A stretch of DNA of 64,000 bases, taken from positions 682,001 through 746,000 of the forward strand of contig CP060754.1 in assembly GCA_023205875.1 (NCBI GenBank), in the 5' to 3' direction. The translations under genes and the position numbers were made by a program. Positions 38,459 to 49,788 of this stretch are shown piece by piece. Source of the DNA: Chloropicon primus. Its lineage: Eukaryota > Chlorophyta > Chloropicophyceae > Chloropicales > Chloropicaceae. Position 1 is the stretch's first letter, and every line of letters begins with the position of its first letter. A model generated the notes under the pieces. That model was not told the origin of the DNA and searched no databases. It worked only from the letters and a program-made list of their open reading frames with translations.

Positions 38459-39496
38459 ATGAGAGCGCCGCCCGAAGAGGAGGCCCCTCGGGCCGGGCCC
38501 TCGTCCTCGACGCTGAACGCGTTTTCGGGAGCCGTGGCAGGCGCCATGGGCGCAGGTAAGCGACGGCCACGTGGCTTGGGGCGCACGTTCCTTCGCGACT
38601 TCTTTCTGTATCGCGCGCATCTGACCCCTCTCGGTCCACCTTCCTTCTCGTCTCCCCCACCTGCTGCTGCAGCTGTGACCACACCGCTGGAAGTCCTGAA
38701 GACAAGACTCCAAGTGCAGACGCGACGGAAGTACCGCACGATATTGGGCAGCCTCGGCCTTATCCTCAGGGAGGAAGGCCTGCGCGGTTTGTATCGAGGC
38801 CTGGCGCCAACTCTGTTCGCTCTGCCTCCGAACTGGGGTATCTATTTCTGCACGTACGAGGCTCTCCGGAACTACCTGGTCCACGAGTCGAAGGGGGGGC
38901 ACAATGCCATGGCTGTGAACGCTATATCTGCGACGGGAGCGGGCCTGGTGACGTGCGTTTCGACGAATCCGTTGTGGGTGGTCAAGACGAGGTTCCAGGT
39001 GCAGGGAATCCAGAGCTTCAAGTCCTCCCACAGAGTCTTCACGAAGAGTTACACGAGCACGGTGGGTGCCTTGTACAGAATCGCGAGGGAGGAGGGATTC
39101 CGCGGCCTATACAGCGGCCTGGGACCCTCCATATTCGGCGTGGCCAACGTGACGATCATGCTGCCGCTTTACGAGGAGCTGAAGGAACTCGCTGCAAAAA
39201 GGTTGAACAAGGAGAAGAAGGAGCTTCAGGCTGTGGAACTTGCGGCCTCGTCCGCGTTGGCCAAGATGGTGGCGTCGTCCATAACGTACCCACACGAGGT
39301 TGTGAGGTCCAGAATGCAAATATCAGGTCAGTGCGCGGCCATACTCCACACCTGTGGTGAGGTGTACAAGGAGGGAGGTTTGAGGGCATTCTACAGGGGT
39401 TGTGCCACAAACCTTACGAGAACGATGCCCACTGCAGCGGTTACCTTTACGAGTTTCGAGATCATGTCGAGAAATCTGGAGTACTGGTTTAGGTGA
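38459..39496 (+). CDS. Mitochondrial carrier family transporter (NAD/folate/pyrimidine-nucleotide subgroup)
   Basis: Two exons (38459-38555, 38673-39496) with a 117-nt intron (GTAAG..TGCAG) give 306 aa. Three repeats each carry a PxD/ExxK/R-type signature: TPLEVLKTRLQ, NPLWVVKTRFQ and YPHEVVRSRMQ. The Trp in the second signature, and LPPNWGIYFCTYE, place it with the NAD+/FAD/folate and pyrimidine-nucleotide carriers (SLC25A32/33/36 and plant NDT types). Six membrane helices are expected. There is no transit peptide, so location may be mitochondrial, plastid or peroxisomal. The intron is stop-free in frame, which yields a false 345-aa product if retained. Confidence 0.9.
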   Translation: MRAPPEEEAPRAGPSSSTLNAFSGAVAGAMGAGKRRPRGLGRTFLRDFFLYRAHLTPLGPPSFSSPPPAAAAVTTPLEVLKTRLQVQTRRKYRTILGSLGLILREEGLRGLYRGLAPTLFALPPNWGIYFCTYEALRNYLVHESKGGHNAMAVNAISATGAGLVTCVSTNPLWVVKTRFQVQGIQSFKSSHRVFTKSYTSTVGALYRIAREEGFRGLYSGLGPSIFGVANVTIMLPLYEELKELAAKRLNKEKKELQAVELAASSALAKMVASSITYPHEVVRSRMQISGQCAAILHTCGEVYKEGGLRAFYRGCATNLTRTMPTAAVTFTSFEIMSRNLEYWFR

Positions 39497-39620
39497 ACAA
39501 GTCCCGCTCCGTGCCTGCCACGCCTGGAGTCAGTCAAAGAGAAAGAGGGTTGGTACACAGGTACAGAGAATTATAGACATGTGCATTTTTTGAAGGTATT
39601 TTAAGGTTCCCATGAAGTAG

Positions 39621-40351
39621 CTACTGCATGAGTTTGATGATCCGCCGTGTTCGGGCGTTCTTTGCTTCGGCTAGCGCTGACTCCAGCTCCTTGGTGACTT
39701 CGCAAAGCCTTGCGTAACTGCTTTCTAAAAGCAGACCTGTTGAAGGAGAAAGACGTTGTGCGCGGTGGCGTACAGGGTCAGTCAACCGTTTCGTGCCCGC
39801 TTCATTTTTTTTCCCAGAGGGCACGAGACTTCCTCTGTAATTTAATGTTCCTTACCTTTTACCTTGTCGTTCCTGTCCTGCACGTCTAGCTTCATGAGGT
39901 ACTTTGCAGCCGGGACGCTTTCGCCAGCCCTGCTCTCAAGGTGGACATCGAGCCGCCAGTCCAGGCTCTTGAAGTGCACCTCTGTTCGCGCGGACTTCCC
40001 GGTCTCCTCGAACTTGTCCAGATAAGCAACGTACGAGGTCTCTATTGTGGAGCAGGCGTCCTCTGTGAAACCAAGATCCTCCAGAAACGACTTTCTAACG
40101 TTTGCCCTAATTTTCTCCTTCCTCATGCAAGACAGCAAGTACGCCAAGCTCTCTATGGCCCTCTCGAGCACCTGGGACTCGATCCCGAACTTCCCCGCGA
40201 CCGAGTCCAGCTTGGCCTCGAACTCGCGTAGCCCAGCCAAGTTCTCCAGGGCCACTTTGCAAAAGCTCTTGAGCACATCAGGGTCCAGCGTGGTCAGAAA
40301 CCCCACGTTTTTCCGAAGTGAATTGGAGGACAGGTAGTCGTCCACGTTCAT
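39621..40351 (-). CDS. COMMD2: COMMD2-like COMM-domain protein
   Basis: Two exons (40351-39856, 39736-39621) with a 119-nt intron (GTAAG..CAACAG) give 203 aa, the normal COMMD length. The helical N-terminal domain contains VGFLTTLDPDVLKSFCKVALENLAG (in part), IESLAYLLSCM and KSFLEDLGFTED. The COMM domain begins FKSLDWRLDVHLESRAG and ends with the helix VTKELESALAEAKNARTRRIIKLM. The LDWRLDVxLASR-like core and the C-terminal N-x-R-R-I/V-x-x pattern match COMMD2 more than other paralogues. It is a Commander-complex subunit for endosomal recycling; the paralogue name is by eye. Confidence 0.82.
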
Positions 40352-40439
40352 TCTCCCTGAGTTCTCTTCACTTGTACTCCAATACCCTTCCTCGCCGAGT
40401 ACCAGCGCGCTCAAGGCTCATCTGATGCGGATTGCTTGA

Positions 40440-41582
<1,143 letters not shown>

Positions 41583-41675
41583 CGCTGAAGCCCACCAGCG
41601 CTGGACTGGACTTAAGAGATACTCTTTCAAGCCCGATGATGAGTAAGGGTGGAGCACGACTTTAATTCCAGCTTC

Positions 41676-42296
41676 ATGTATTTCAAAAGCTTAATCCTCT
41701 CGCTCTCTCCCCCCCCCCCGGCGCGAGGCCTTCTTCCCCCCGGCGAGGAGGCCCTCAATCAATCAGGTCATGGAGATGGTCGAGTCCCCTTGGGCGGAGT
41801 CAGGAGGATGAAGGCTGGGGATGAAGAGGAGTTCTCCTCTCTAGAGGAGGCCGCGGAGTCCCCACAGCTCACTTTCCCAGCTGGCCTCGTTCCGCGACTC
41901 GTTGCTCTCGAGGAGTCCAAGGGAGAGCAGCCCCTGACGAAGGGCGACATCGACGGGGAGCTGGAACTGGCAGAGAAGGAGGAAGCCAGTCAGACGGAGG
42001 ACGACAAGAGTGCGTTGGCCCAGAAGCTTCAGGGTTTCTATGCCGAGCTCCACGACCGCTTGTGGAGCTGCTTTGACGCGGACGGCAGCCCAAAGGTGGG
42101 CGCGGAGGGAGAGGCCGGGGATGGGGCCGGGGAGAGCGAAGAGGAGCCTCCGGAGGCTCCGCCTGCCCGGCCTCTGCTCCCCGATAGGGCAGGCCTCGGG
42201 ATGAGGGTGGAGGCGCTGGACGCTTACGAGGCGTTCCGCCAGGAGAGGAGCGGGGCGTACCACAGCAAGATCGTCAAGAGGAAATGGTTCAGGTGA
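41676..42296 (+). CDS. Uncharacterised acidic protein
   Basis: An open frame gives 206 aa from the ATG at 41676 or, more likely, 162 aa from the ATG at 41808, because the stretch between them is pyrimidine-rich like a leader. The protein is acidic and probably disordered (EEEFSSLEEAAES, EAGDGAGESEEEPPEAPP), with one helical patch (KSALAQKLQGFYAELHDRLWSCFD). The basic C-terminus (ALDAYEAFRQERSGAYHSKIVKRKWFR, in part) looks like the most constrained part. I recognise no family. It is tandem with the zinc-finger gene and convergent with guanylate kinase. Confidence 0.65.
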   Translation: MYFKSLILSLSPPPPARGLLPPGEEALNQSGHGDGRVPLGGVRRMKAGDEEEFSSLEEAAESPQLTFPAGLVPRLVALEESKGEQPLTKGDIDGELELAEKEEASQTEDDKSALAQKLQGFYAELHDRLWSCFDADGSPKVGAEGEAGDGAGESEEEPPEAPPARPLLPDRAGLGMRVEALDAYEAFRQERSGAYHSKIVKRKWFR

Positions 42297-42456
42297 CAAA
42301 GAAAGGGCACTTGTGATGTACCACATGAACTTCACTCGTTCTGAAGAGGGTCAGGATGGGCAGTAGTGTGGTTGGGTGTTTGGTCTGCGAATCGTTTACC
42401 TATGCGATGAAAAATAATATATATAAATGGGCCTCATTATAGCGGCTACAAGGCCC

Positions 42457-43650
42457 TCAGATTCTAATGGCCTTCTGTTGCATCCGTAGCTTCTCGGCTT
42501 CTATAATGGAGCATATCTTCCCCACGGTTTCCTCCAACTTGCCACTGGGGTTCTCCACCACGTAGTCGAATTCGGCTATCCTCTTCGTTTCCTGCCTTGC
42601 GGTCTCCACCCTCACGAGAGCCCGGTCCAAAGGCTCCGTCTTTCTGCCCAGGAGCCTTCTCACCAGAGCCCTCTCGTTCTCTGCCACCAAAAATATTGAC
42701 AAAGACTCTGGAACAAGCTCCCTGATTGTCGCAGCCCCCTGCACATCCAACCGGAGGACAACGTCCGTGCCCTTGCTGAGCGCCTTCCTCACTTGCTGCT
42801 TTGGTATTCCCTTGTAGTCCCCGTACACCAGAGCGTGCTCAAGAAGCTCGTCTCTCTCTATCAGCTCCTCGAACTTCTCCTTGTTCATAAAGATGTAGTC
42901 CTTCCCATCGACCTCCCCCTCCCTTCGCGGCCTCGTCGTCGCCGTCACGACAAAGTGCATGTCCCTCTGTATCTCCTGCAGCCGGTTGATTACGGCGTCC
43001 TTGCCCACGCCGCTCGGACCGGATATCACTATCAGCAGGGGCTTTGGGCTCGGCAAGGTGGACCGCTTGCTGAAGGTGCTCCCAAGCTTCTTCTCGAGCG
43101 CCGCCATCATGACGGCCTCCGTGTGCGTCTCCAGGTCGCTCCTGCGCCAGCAAGCGGAAAGGGCGGGGCGCGAAAAACAAACGTTTTTTGGTCAGCAAAA
43201 AGGCGCAGGCACGAGGGACGCGTCGCACTCCGCCTCCACGGCGGAGAGCTGCTCCACCCTCCTTCCTGCTTGGACCACTTACTCGCTGGCGCCCGAGTCC
43301 GTGCTCCCATTGTTGCTGAAAAGCAGCGTCTGCATCTGCGAGGACACCAACTGGCTCAGTCTCAATTGCTCCCCTTGGTTCTGAAGCGCCGTCGTCTTCC
43401 TGCCCAGCGGGGACGCGAGGTCCCTGACGCGCCTGAAGAAGCTCACCCCGAACCTCGTCGCGCTGCAACCCGAGTGCAGCCTCCCCTCCCCCTTGGTCTG
43501 AACAGCAACGCAGCACCGGTCCAGAGTGTTCCGATAACAACCCGGAAACGCGTAGTGGCACACGTTCGGCCAAACCCTCCCCCTCGTCATCATCTTCACT
43601 GCGTTCATCATCCGGCACCTCTCCACCCCTCCCGCCCCTCCCGCTCTCAT
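42457..43650 (-). CDS. GMK: Guanylate kinase, probably organellar
   Basis: Two exons (43650-43283, 43141-42457) with a 141-nt intron (GTAAG..GCGCAG) give 350 aa. The kinase domain (about 150-340) shows the P-loop SGPSGVGKD, the GMP-binding TATTRPRREGEVDGKDYIFM (in part), ELLEHALVYGDYKGIP and the lid LVRRLLGRKTE. It phosphorylates GMP to GDP. The ~125-residue N-terminal extension is Arg/Ser-rich with Cys, compatible with plastid and/or mitochondrial import as for plant organellar GMKs. The start could also be at the ATG pair near 43611. The intron separates the extension from the enzyme. Confidence 0.9.
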
Positions 43651-44013
43651 CCCTAACACAACCTCCGTCACCCTCTCCCTCCCTTCCTCCCTCTCCCTCT
43701 CCCTCTCTCTCCTCGCCCTTATCGTGAAAGTGCTCCAGGCGAGGCCGAATGGCCACGAAAAACTGGTGGCCACGAAATACTGGCCTGCCTTTGCTTGCGA
43801 GCGAGCGACGACTCGACGAGGACGAGGGAGAGGGGGGGCACAACAATCGACATCGACATCGCGGGCGACGAGTCGGGACGGTTGGCTCTAAAACCTGTGG
43901 GTTTGGACCGACGGGTTCGACGGGACGGAGTGTCAGACGACGACGTTGGGGGGCGAGGATCGAGAGGTTGTTGTTTGAGGCTTGGAGGGGCTCGGTGCTG
44001 GCGCGTCACAAGA
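43651..44013. promoter_or_regulatory. Divergent spacer between GMK and the ABC ATPase
   Basis: 363 bp with a (CCCTCT)n-like tract at 43671-43711 on the GMK side. No other gene. Confidence 0.35.
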
Positions 44014-44185
44014 ATGGGGGACGGGAAAGAGGGCGCGATGGAGGTGGACGACCCTGCGGGGCGCACGGACGAACTCGTGATCGAGCTCGACGGTTTGCAC
44101 TTCACGTACTGTGGGCCGGGTAAGTCTGAGGATGATTTCGAGGAGTGGCGACGACGACGACGCGTCGTTGTCCCGATCTCTTCCC

Positions 44186-44224
<39 letters not shown>

Positions 44225-45144
44225 CATCTCGTGCTGACTGACTGGCTGACTGACCGATCGCACCGCCTCGCGTCTTTCCTCTCCTGCCGCTTGCACGACC
44301 AGACGGCCTGCCTCAGCAGGGGTGTGAGCCCCTGTTCCAGGGCCTGAGCTGGAAGGTTGAGAAGGGATCCCGGGTGCTGCTGATAGGCTCGAACGGTGCG
44401 GGCAAGACCACCGTGATGAAGATCATGGCGGGTAAGCATATGGTGGACAGGGACCAGTGCAAGATTCTTGGGGAGTCGCCCTTCCACGCCACGGACCTGA
44501 CGAGTTCGGGCCGGCTGTCTTACATCGGCGGGACGTGGCAGCGCGACATCGCCTTCGCGGGCTACAACATCCCCCTCCAGGGGGACTTCTCCGCCCTGAA
44601 GATGATCGACGGAATTCAGGGGGTCGACCAGGCCCGGAAGGAGAGGGTCATCAAGGTCCTGGACATCGACCCGGAGTGGAGGATGCACACGGTGTCGGAG
44701 GGCCAGAGGAGGAGGGTCCAGCTCTGCATCGGCCTGCTCAAGGAGTACGAGGTCCTTTTCCTGGACGAGGTGACGGTGGACTTGGACGTCCTGGGGAGGG
44801 CGGACCTGATGAACTTCCTCAAGGAGGAGTGCGAGCAGAGGAAGTGCACCATCATCTACGCCACGCACATCTTCGACGGCCTCGAGCCGTGGCCGACGCA
44901 CTTGGCCTTCTTCGCGGGGGGGGAGATGAAGGTGAACAAGCCCTCCTCCGAGTTCCCGGAGCTCCGGGAGGGCAGGCTCGTCAACCTCGTCGCCGAGTGG
45001 CTCCGCGACCACGAGAGGGACGAGGAGGCCAGGCCCAACAAGGCCAAGAAGGAGGAGTTCAGGTACCTCGTGAACAACGGCTGGAGCTCCGGCAGGAGCA
45101 ACGCGAGCATCAAGCTCAGCAGCAACGCCGTCTGGAGGTGCTGA
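44014..45144 (+). CDS. Soluble ABC ATPase, CAF16/ABCI type
   Basis: Two exons (44014-44119, 44303-45144) with a 183-nt intron (GTAAG..GACCAG, containing a long CT tract) give 315 aa. A single ATP-binding cassette without membrane domains: Walker A GSNGAGKTT, Q-loop region YIGGTWQRDIAFAGYN, signature VSEGQRRRVQLCIGLL, Walker B VLFLDEVTVDLDV and switch His in YATHIFDGLE. This pattern is that of yeast Caf16 and plant ABCI19-21, which associate with CCR4-NOT or act in the cytosol. The signature SEGQ replaces the usual SGGQ, as in that subgroup. Substrate or partner unknown. Confidence 0.9.
44188..44222 (+). repeat. (CT)n tract in the ABC ATPase intron
   Basis: About 17 CT units within the intron, upstream of the acceptor. 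Confidence 0.95.
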
Positions 45145-45956
45145 AGATGATGAAGATGAACCTGAACCTGAACCTGGCCTGCCTGGGACAACACAGGAGA
45201 GAAGAACTATTCACAAAAATCCCTGTTATTATTATTTTTATTCATTATTTTCATGCGACAAGCACAAGACTGTGATTGACTCTGGTCTCCGAACTTAAGT
45301 GACTTAGGTGTCAGCTACAAGATACAGTCACCTTCCCCGTCACGTGCTGCAAAGCAAAAGACCTTCTTAATCAACGCCTCGGTGAGCTTCATTTGACGGT
45401 TCGTTCTCGTTCTCTCTCCTCCCGAACATCATCCCCTTCTTTCGTCACCTTGAATCAATCTCCTTGATCCTCCCCTTCTTCCAGCGTTGTCGGCTGCGAT
45501 TTCTTTAAGACGGTGCTTTCTACTCTCCCCGTGGATTGGATTTCCCGCAGGTTGTGCGCTCAAGCAGCCACTGAGAAGAAGCTCGAGCAAGGCCAGCGCA
45601 GACGCAGACGAGAGACGAGAGACGAGCGGGTCGAACGAACGAGGGGGCACGAGCGGGGTCGCAGCGTTGTCGGTTTCGCTTTTCGCTTTTCGCTTTTTGA
45701 GTGAGTGCGCGCGAGTTCTCCCGTTCTCGGGGCGCGCGAGGCAAGAGTCTTGGGTTGGGCGTGCACACGCACGGCTGCACGAGGGAGAGAGAGAGGGCAG
45801 GGACGGCGAGAGAGGGAACGCGGGGGGGACCGTCGTCGTCGCAGGAACGAGCGAACGCACGCGAGCGCACTTTTTCCTAGCTCTTGGTTCTTAGCCGGGG
45901 AGAGGGAGGGGAACGAGAACCGACAACCGACCTAAATCTTGTCGTCGTCGTCGTCG
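45145..45956. other. Intergenic region and long leader of the Mei2-like gene
   Basis: 812 bp. The first ~160 bp are AT-richer 3' flank of the ABC gene. From about 45480 the sequence is GC-rich with short direct repeats (TTTTCGC repeats at 45675-45697 and (GTC)n at 45941-45955). A CCCGCAG at 45544-45550 could be an acceptor of a 5' UTR intron. No coding region could be supported on either strand. Confidence 0.4.
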
Positions 45957-47477
45957 ATGTGTCGCGTGGACAACTTGAGGTTGGGGGGGAGCGAGGGCTC
46001 GCCGGTGGACTTGGCCGCCTTGGCCAAGGAGAGGCGCGAGGGGGAGGGCGAGGTTCGGGCGCTGGAGCCGGAGGGGAAGCCCCTGGAGAGCGCTGAGGAG
46101 GCGGCCCCCGAGCTGGAGAAGAGCAGCGAGGAGTTCGAGGGGGAGGCCGTCGTCCTGAGCGCGTCCCTCGACTCGTCGTCCAACGAGGCGTCCGCCCTGA
46201 CGGGGCTCCTGGACGCGAACTTCAGGTCCATGTCCCTCGAGGAGGACGCGGAGGACAGCGTGAAGAGCCCGCTGGGCTCGGAGGAGGGGGACCTGACGCA
46301 GCCGAAGATCTCCGGGGCGACCAGGACCATCGTCCTTTACAACGTCGCCCCGAGCATCGGGGACGTGGAGCTCTGCGACTGGGCCGAGAAGTACGGGAGC
46401 CTGAGGGCCTTCGACACCAGTGGGAGAATGGCAGGCGGGTGGGTGTCGCTGAGCTTCTACGACCTCCGCCACGCCGTCCTGGCGTCCGAGGGGTTCGCCG
46501 GCCAGGGGGAGAACCCCACGCCGGTCTCCTTCAGCGTGGCCTACGCCAGCGTGCCGCCCAACGTGAGCGACGGGATCATCCTCCACGACTCGCTCTCCCT
46601 GGCCGGGAAGAGCTTGATCGAGTGGAAGGAGCTCCTCCTCAAGTTTCTGGCCTTTGGGGACGTCAACTACCTGACGGCCGTCGAGAAGTTCTCCCACGGG
46701 GAATCCTGCCTCGTCGAGTACTTTGACCTCCGCGACTCCCAGAAGGCGCTGGAGAACCTCTCGGCCTCCGGAGTCCTGGGGGAGATGGCGAGCGTGGCGC
46801 CCATCCTTTCCTCCGTGGGCCAGAACCAGGCGGCGGTGATGTACCCCCAGTACATGCAGCCCTGTGCCTACGGCGGCGCCCCAAACGAGTATTGGATGGG
46901 CCAAGAGATGTACATGAACGCCCCCAACGCGTTGTACGGCGCGAACCCCGGGAACGCGTACTCGTCGTCGGGAAAGGTCACCTACATGTTCATTCAGCAG
47001 CCTGCTGCGCAGTCCCCGACGAAGGAGTCTGGGGGAAGATACCGCAAGGCCGACAGCAGGAGGAACAAGTCGGACCCCATCTTTGCGTTTGATGTGGAGG
47101 AGGCCAAGGCGGGAGGCGAGAAAGCGCGCACCACCATCATGATCAAGAACATTCCCAACAAGTACAACCAGGAGATGCTCTTGAACGTGCTTGAGGCGAA
47201 GTACGTTGGCCAGTATGACTTCTTCTACCTGCCGATCGACTTCAAGAACAAGTGCAACTTGGGCTACGCGTTCGTGAACTTTGTGGAGAGTAAGGACGCC
47301 TTGAGATTCTACCAGGAGTTCCACAGGCAGAAGTGGAGTGATTTCAACTCGAAGAAAGTCTGCGAGATCACTTACGCGAGGGTCCAAGGAAAGAAGGCTT
47401 TGGTGGAGCACTTCAAGAACAGCAAGTTCCCTTGCCAGGACCCAGCCTTCCTGCCAGTCATCCTGGACAGGTACTGA
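45957..47477 (+). CDS. Mei2-like RNA-binding protein
   Basis: Single exon, 506 aa from the ATG at 45957. The C-terminal Mei2 RRM (RRM3) spans about 380-490: [23 protein letters not shown] (in part), [23 protein letters not shown] and [24 protein letters not shown], the family's defining block. Two weaker RRMs lie before it: [26 protein letters not shown] near 122 and a second around 210-270 with [28 protein letters not shown]. The N-terminal 110 residues are acidic and disordered. Mei2-like proteins control meiosis and development in plants and fission yeast by binding RNA. Tandem with the ABC gene, with a long leader. Confidence 0.94.
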   Translation: MCRVDNLRLGGSEGSPVDLAALAKERREGEGEVRALEPEGKPLESAEEAAPELEKSSEEFEGEAVVLSASLDSSSNEASALTGLLDANFRSMSLEEDAEDSVKSPLGSEEGDLTQPKISGATRTIVLYNVAPSIGDVELCDWAEKYGSLRAFDTSGRMAGGWVSLSFYDLRHAVLASEGFAGQGENPTPVSFSVAYASVPPNVSDGIILHDSLSLAGKSLIEWKELLLKFLAFGDVNYLTAVEKFSHGESCLVEYFDLRDSQKALENLSASGVLGEMASVAPILSSVGQNQAAVMYPQYMQPCAYGGAPNEYWMGQEMYMNAPNALYGANPGNAYSSSGKVTYMFIQQPAAQSPTKESGGRYRKADSRRNKSDPIFAFDVEEAKAGGEKARTTIMIKNIPNKYNQEMLLNVLEAKYVGQYDFFYLPIDFKNKCNLGYAFVNFVESKDALRFYQEFHRQKWSDFNSKKVCEITYARVQGKKALVEHFKNSKFPCQDPAFLPVILDRY

Positions 47478-47692
47478 TTGAGGGGCTCAGACAATTTTGA
47501 CACTGAGAGAGAACAAAAAAAAAGGAAAAAAAAGTTTTGAAGACAGTCTCTTCGCTTGCCGAAGAGAGAGAGAGAGAGAAAGTAGCAGTTTCGAAAGTCA
47601 AAACGGAATCGTTTTTGCTTTCTTTTTTTGAAGTCTAGTGTAATAACAGACAAGAGAGCATTTACTGAAGCCATGCACCTGTCCTGCCCTCT

Positions 47693-48548
47693 TCAAATTG
47701 GCTTGAAAAGGTTAGAGTATTTTTGGAGGCCGTACCTCGCCATGAACTTGGAGTGTTTCGCCGACTTGCCCGCGTTCGATGCTGGCGCTGGTTTCTTGAC
47801 AAGCTTTCCAGCTTTGGCGGGGCTTTCCTCGGGAGCACCGTCGGCAGCACCTCTCAAGCCCCTGGTTGACTTGAAGGTCGGGATCGTGTTCTCCTTGGTT
47901 GTCGTCGGGATATTGAGGTCCTCCACGTTCACCACGTAGTTTTTCTGCCCCTCCCTCGAGGATGCCAGACCCTGCAAGGAGCTCCCCTTCTCGCTTCTCT
48001 CTAAACCCTCCACCTTGGCAACAGAAGCCCTCTTCTTCGCCAGGATCTCGGCCGCTTCCAAAGCGTGCGACACTTTGCGAATTTTATTCAAGTGGCCGTC
48101 GATTCCTTCCCCGCCCTTGTCGCTCGCGCCAGCGCCTTCGCCCGTCCCGTGGCCCTTGGGGCCCTCTCCCGTGCCCTCCCCTTCCTCCTCCTCCTCCTCC
48201 CACTTCTCCTCGCTCAGACCGAGCACAATATCCATTCTCCGGCCGCGGTTGCACTTCTCGCTCTGCGCGTCGTGGGAAAAAGACAAGAACTTTTAGGACT
48301 CGCGAAGGCGAAAAGAGAATTCCAAGCCTCCCTCCTCGCTTCACCTGCGCACACTCCCTCAAACACGCTTGCCCGTCCCCCCCTCCACCTTTTGCCTTTG
48401 GGCCATCCAACCCCTTTCTGTCCCAAGACGCTCTCCCCCGACGAGAAAGCTCACTTACCCTAAGCGCCAGTGCCAGCTCCCTGCGTAGGAAGCCCTCCCC
48501 CGTGAGGGACTCCACCTTCCGGTGTGCCGCTAGCGGGTCAGTCTTCAT
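47693..48548 (-). CDS. Uncharacterised basic/acidic protein
   Basis: Two exons (48548-48459, 48262-47693) with a 196-nt intron (GTAAGT..GCGCAG) give 219 aa. Exon 1 encodes MKTDPLAAHRKVESL and LRRELALALR; exon 2 continues SEKCNRGRRMDIVLGLSEEKW, an acidic run of Glu and Gly, a helix (HLNKIRKVSHALEAAEILAKK) and a lysine-rich tail ending YGLQKYSNLFKPI. No signal peptide or membrane helix. The charged, mixed composition suggests a nuclear or cytoskeletal scaffold, but I recognise no family. It shares a 151-bp divergent spacer with YKT6. Confidence 0.7.
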
Positions 48549-48699
48549 CGCTCACTACCTCTCCCCCTGTGAGTCGCTTCGTGTTTTCAAAACCAAAACC
48601 CTCTGACGCTGCGATCGCAAGGAGACGGAGACGGAGGCACAGACACAGACACAGACCACACCAGCCAAGGACCAGGAAAGGAAGGGAAGGGGAAGAGAG

Positions 48700-49473
48700 A
48701 TGGTGAAGCTAACAGCGATATTGATATTGAAGTGGAACGGGGAGGCGACCGACCCTCACATGCTCGGACTCGCGTCGGACTTGACCCAGGTAAGCCGAAG
48801 CCCGGCGAAAAAACAGACACACATGCGAAGGCGTGTTTTCGTTTTTCCGTTCCCCCTTCCTTTGTGGGCGTACTCGTGGGGGCGTGGTGGGGGCTCACCG
48901 TTTCGACTGCTGACTCTCCGCGCGTCCCGCTCCCCCTTTGTCTTGTTTTACCTGTCGCAGTTTGGTTACTTCGAGCGCCCTGTCGTGAGGGACATGTTGA
49001 ACTTCGTGTCGCGGACTATCGTGAAGCGGACGCAGCCCGGCCAGCGGCAAACGGTGGAGCACCAAGAGTACCTCTGCCACGCGTTCAACAAGGAGGGCGT
49101 AGCCGCGATAACCTTCGCAGACAAGACGTACCCGAGGAGGAGCGCGTTCTGCGTCATCAACAAGGTGCTGGACGACTATTTGGAGAAGTTCGGCCAGAAC
49201 TGGAGGAACCACTCGGCGGACACCAACGAGGGGAACCCCATCCTGGAAGCGGCGCTCAGGGAGTACCAGGACCCTTCCAAGGCGGACAACCTGCTTCGCG
49301 TCCAGAAGGAGCTCGACGAGACCAAAATCGTCCTGCACAAGACCATTGATAGCGTGCTGGCGAGGGGAGAGAAGTTGGACAACCTCGTGGCCAAGAGCTC
49401 CGACTTGAGTGTGGCCTCCCAGATGTTCTACAGGACCGCGAGGAAGCAAAACCAGTGCTGTAAAATGATGTAG
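48700..49473 (+). CDS. YKT6: YKT6-type R-SNARE
   Basis: Two exons (48700-48789, 48961-49473) with a 171-nt intron (GTAAG..GTCGCAG) give 200 aa. An N-terminal longin domain (residues 1-~125: MVKLTAILILKWNG, SAFCVINKVLDDYLEKFG) precedes a SNARE coil (~135-190: ELDETKIVLHKTIDSVLARGEKLDNLVAKS) with the R-layer Arg in LARGEKLD. There is no membrane anchor; the C-terminus CCKMM provides the palmitoyl/prenyl cysteines of YKT6 (usually CCAIM). It drives fusion in ER-Golgi, vacuolar and autophagic traffic. The intron is stop-free and 3n long, so a 57-residue false insert results if it is not removed. Confidence 0.95.
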   Translation: MVKLTAILILKWNGEATDPHMLGLASDLTQVSRSPAKKQTHMRRRVFVFPFPLPLWAYSWGRGGGSPFRLLTLRASRSPFVLFYLSQFGYFERPVVRDMLNFVSRTIVKRTQPGQRQTVEHQEYLCHAFNKEGVAAITFADKTYPRRSAFCVINKVLDDYLEKFGQNWRNHSADTNEGNPILEAALREYQDPSKADNLLRVQKELDETKIVLHKTIDSVLARGEKLDNLVAKSSDLSVASQMFYRTARKQNQCCKMM

Positions 49474-49788
49474 ATGCGAGGGAACTGGATGTGCTGGAAG
49501 TCTGGCGGGACCCAGCGCCACCGCGGGGAGCGAGCTCCTCGGGTCGTCGTCGTCGTCGTTGTCGTCGTCGCGTGTATTGTATCATAAGTATTTGTAACGG
49601 GGAACATGAAAGAGACTGGGGTGGTTGCTCGGAGCTCCGGGCCAAGCCTTGTGCTTTGGATTCGAGAGACGCCGCCGTTAAATCCGACATGGGTATTTCT
49701 TTCTCTCATTCATTCATTCATTCTTTAGCAAAGCAAGAGAAAGCCCTTCCTCGCTTGAAGGGCGAAGGCAGCGAGGTGGGCGCACTCC
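49474..49788. other. Convergent spacer, YKT6 and shikimate kinase 3' ends
   Basis: 315 bp with a (GTC)n run at 49545-49570 and a TGTAA at 49593-49597, the chlorophyte poly(A)-signal pentamer, 120 bp after the YKT6 stop. The run of ATTC repeats at 49708-49723 lies near the kinase 3' end. Confidence 0.45.

Noticed and set aside
45429-45935. Short open frames on both strands between the ABC and Mei2-like genes
   Set aside because: Low-complexity Arg/Ser-rich translations from repeat-rich leader sequence; no ATG context or family match.
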